This document shows, in pieces, positions 63,103 through 64,000 of a stretch of 64,000 bases of DNA (its first letter is position 1; each line of letters begins with the position of its first letter). Source of the stretch: JBBQLG01 sp964251665. GTDB taxonomy: Bacteria; Bacteroidota; Bacteroidia; Cytophagales; Spirosomataceae. The notes beneath the pieces were generated by a model. That model was given only the letters and a program-made list of their open reading frames with translations. It did no database searches and was not told the origin of the DNA. The stretch lies in assembly GCA_964251665.1 (NCBI GenBank), contig CAXUKO010000020.1, positions 1 to 64,000 of the forward strand. The letters run 5' to 3'. A program made the position numbers and the translations under genes.

Positions 63103-64000
63103 CTACCCGAATAGCACATAAGCAATGCCCAGCGTAACAAAAATATTAAATGTCTGAGCCAGTAAAAACGCGTAGAGTGCCGGACGATTATCAGCCCGCA
63201 ACAGGTCGGCAAAGCGTGTTTCCAAGCCAATACTGGTAAACGCCAGCGCGAACCAAAGTCCCTGTAAACTTTTCAAACTACCCTTGACAGTATCAACGGA
63301 TGCAGCCGACAAGATGAACGAAAACAGGAGCGAAGCCGCCAGAAAGCCCAGAATAAACTTGGGGAAACGTTCCCATATTACCCCCGCTGTTGGTTTGGCC
63401 GCCTTTACTTCACTGGACTGGTTTTTGGTATAAGTCCAGTACACACTGATGGCAAACGCAGCCACGCCCAGCAGCACATTTTGCGAAAACTTTACGATGG
63501 TACTGATCTTAAGGGCTGCTTCGCCCGCCAGTGTACCCGACGCGACAACGGCCCCGGTGGTGTCGATGGTGCCGCCCAGCCAGGCTCCCGTTACTTCCGG
63601 CGACAGGCCAAGGCCCTGAGCCGCCCAGGGCATCAGCAACATCATCGGGATAGCCGTAATCAGCACGAGCGAAATGACGTACGACAGCTTTTTGGAGTCG
63701 CCCTGAATGGCTCCGGAGGTGGCAATGGCTGCCGAAACCCCACAAATCGAAACGGCAGAAGCCAGCATCATCGTCAGTTCATCGTCGACCTTCAGGCGTT
63801 TGGCCAGCCAGTAGGCAAAGTACCAGACCGATAACACCACCAACAGGGCCTGCACTAGTCCCAGCGAACCGGCTTTGAGAATGTCGCCGAAGATGACGGT
63901 CGTTCCCAGCAGCACCAGTCCGATCTTCACCCAGAGTTCAGTGAATAATGCCGCCCGCAACCAGTCGGGTAGTTGGAGCAGGTTGCCCACCGCCAGCCCG
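63103..64000 (-). CDS. YeiH-family putative sulfate/sulfite exporter, partial
   Basis: Incomplete at the window end; 295 residues from a GTG at 63990 with the frame open beyond. About ten TM helices. Signature blocks: KIGLVLLGTTVIFGDILKAG, SAVSICGVSAAIATSGAIQ, GAWLGGTIDTTGAVVASGTL and AFTSIGLETRF. YeiH/UPF0324 proteins are predicted sulfate or sulfonate exporters, in line with the sulfur theme downstream. Gap to the TlpA-like operon is 601 bp, so it probably has its own transcript. Confidence 0.85.
   Translation of the reverse strand, partial: GLAVGNLLQLPDWLRAALFTELWVKIGLVLLGTTVIFGDILKAGSLGLVQALLVVLSVWYFAYWLAKRLKVDDELTMMLASAVSICGVSAAIATSGAIQGDSKKLSYVISLVLITAIPMMLLMPWAAQGLGLSPEVTGAWLGGTIDTTGAVVASGTLAGEAALKISTIVKFSQNVLLGVAAFAISVYWTYTKNQSSEVKAAKPTAGVIWERFPKFILGFLAASLLFSFILSAASVDTVKGSLKSLQGLWFALAFTSIGLETRFADLLRADNRPALYAFLLAQTFNIFVTLGIAYVLFG

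Overview
The window looks like chromosome from a Cytophagales bacterium of the Spirosoma/Larkinella type (Bacteroidota). Supporting signs: paired PadR regulators and MacB/FtsX-type permeases with a permease-prefix domain, two SusC/FecA-like TonB receptors with a carboxypeptidase-regulatory-like N-domain, many signal peptides ending in AQ, lack of clear Shine-Dalgarno sites, and a promoter of the TAnnTTTG type. No rRNA, tRNA or CRISPR array was recognised. A 100-base run of N (7757-7856) marks an assembly gap inside a 16-bp tandem repeat.

Layout. 0-4.2 kb: two related secreted HExxH metallopeptidase-like proteins and small hypothetical proteins. 4.5-9.8 kb: a PadR-permease pair flanked by 18-bp direct repeats, the N gap and tandem repeat, a serine recombinase, and an AT-hook-tailed protein; this part looks mobile. 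10.3-17.2 kb: PA14-OmpA protein, penicillin-acylase-type hydrolase, and a second PadR/prefix/permease set. 17.8-26.7 kb: two beta-lactamase-fold serine hydrolases, two GNAT acetyltransferases, DinB lipoprotein, MarR regulator, S41 peptidase, DUF4375 protein, with a degenerate dispersed repeat between genes. 26.9-34.6 kb: a defence island on the minus strand. 34.8-39.8 kb: Gfo/Idh/MocA oxidoreductase, OmpA protein, a 1.2-kb intergenic tract with a perfect 30-bp hairpin and a GGGACA cluster, an HTH/coiled-coil protein and an Rrf2 regulator. 40.4-64 kb: a long minus-strand run of about 19 genes whose members (cysteine desulfurase, two TlpA-like thioredoxins, DsbD-N-like protein, PhyH oxygenase, TonB receptors, dipeptidase, YceI, YeiH-type exporter) suggest sulfur or thiol metabolism, probably controlled by the Rrf2 regulator through ATAG-armed inverted repeats.

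The most interesting system is in the defence island: a tightly packed five-gene operon, XRE regulator - Cas4/AddB-like PD-(D/E)XK nuclease with a complete 4-Cys cluster - long prokaryotic Argonaute with an intact DEDD catalytic tetrad - small helical protein - HExxH...ExxxD putative metallopeptidase. It lies between a truncated, stop-interrupted hsdM remnant and a truncated hsdS remnant, so it appears to have displaced the core of a type I restriction-modification locus. Two 20-bp operator-like repeats overlap its promoter. A WYL-like protein, a two-TM protein and a tiny proline-rich ORF follow on the same strand. I do not recall this exact pAgo-nuclease-metallopeptidase cassette as a described defence system; that needs a neighbourhood search.
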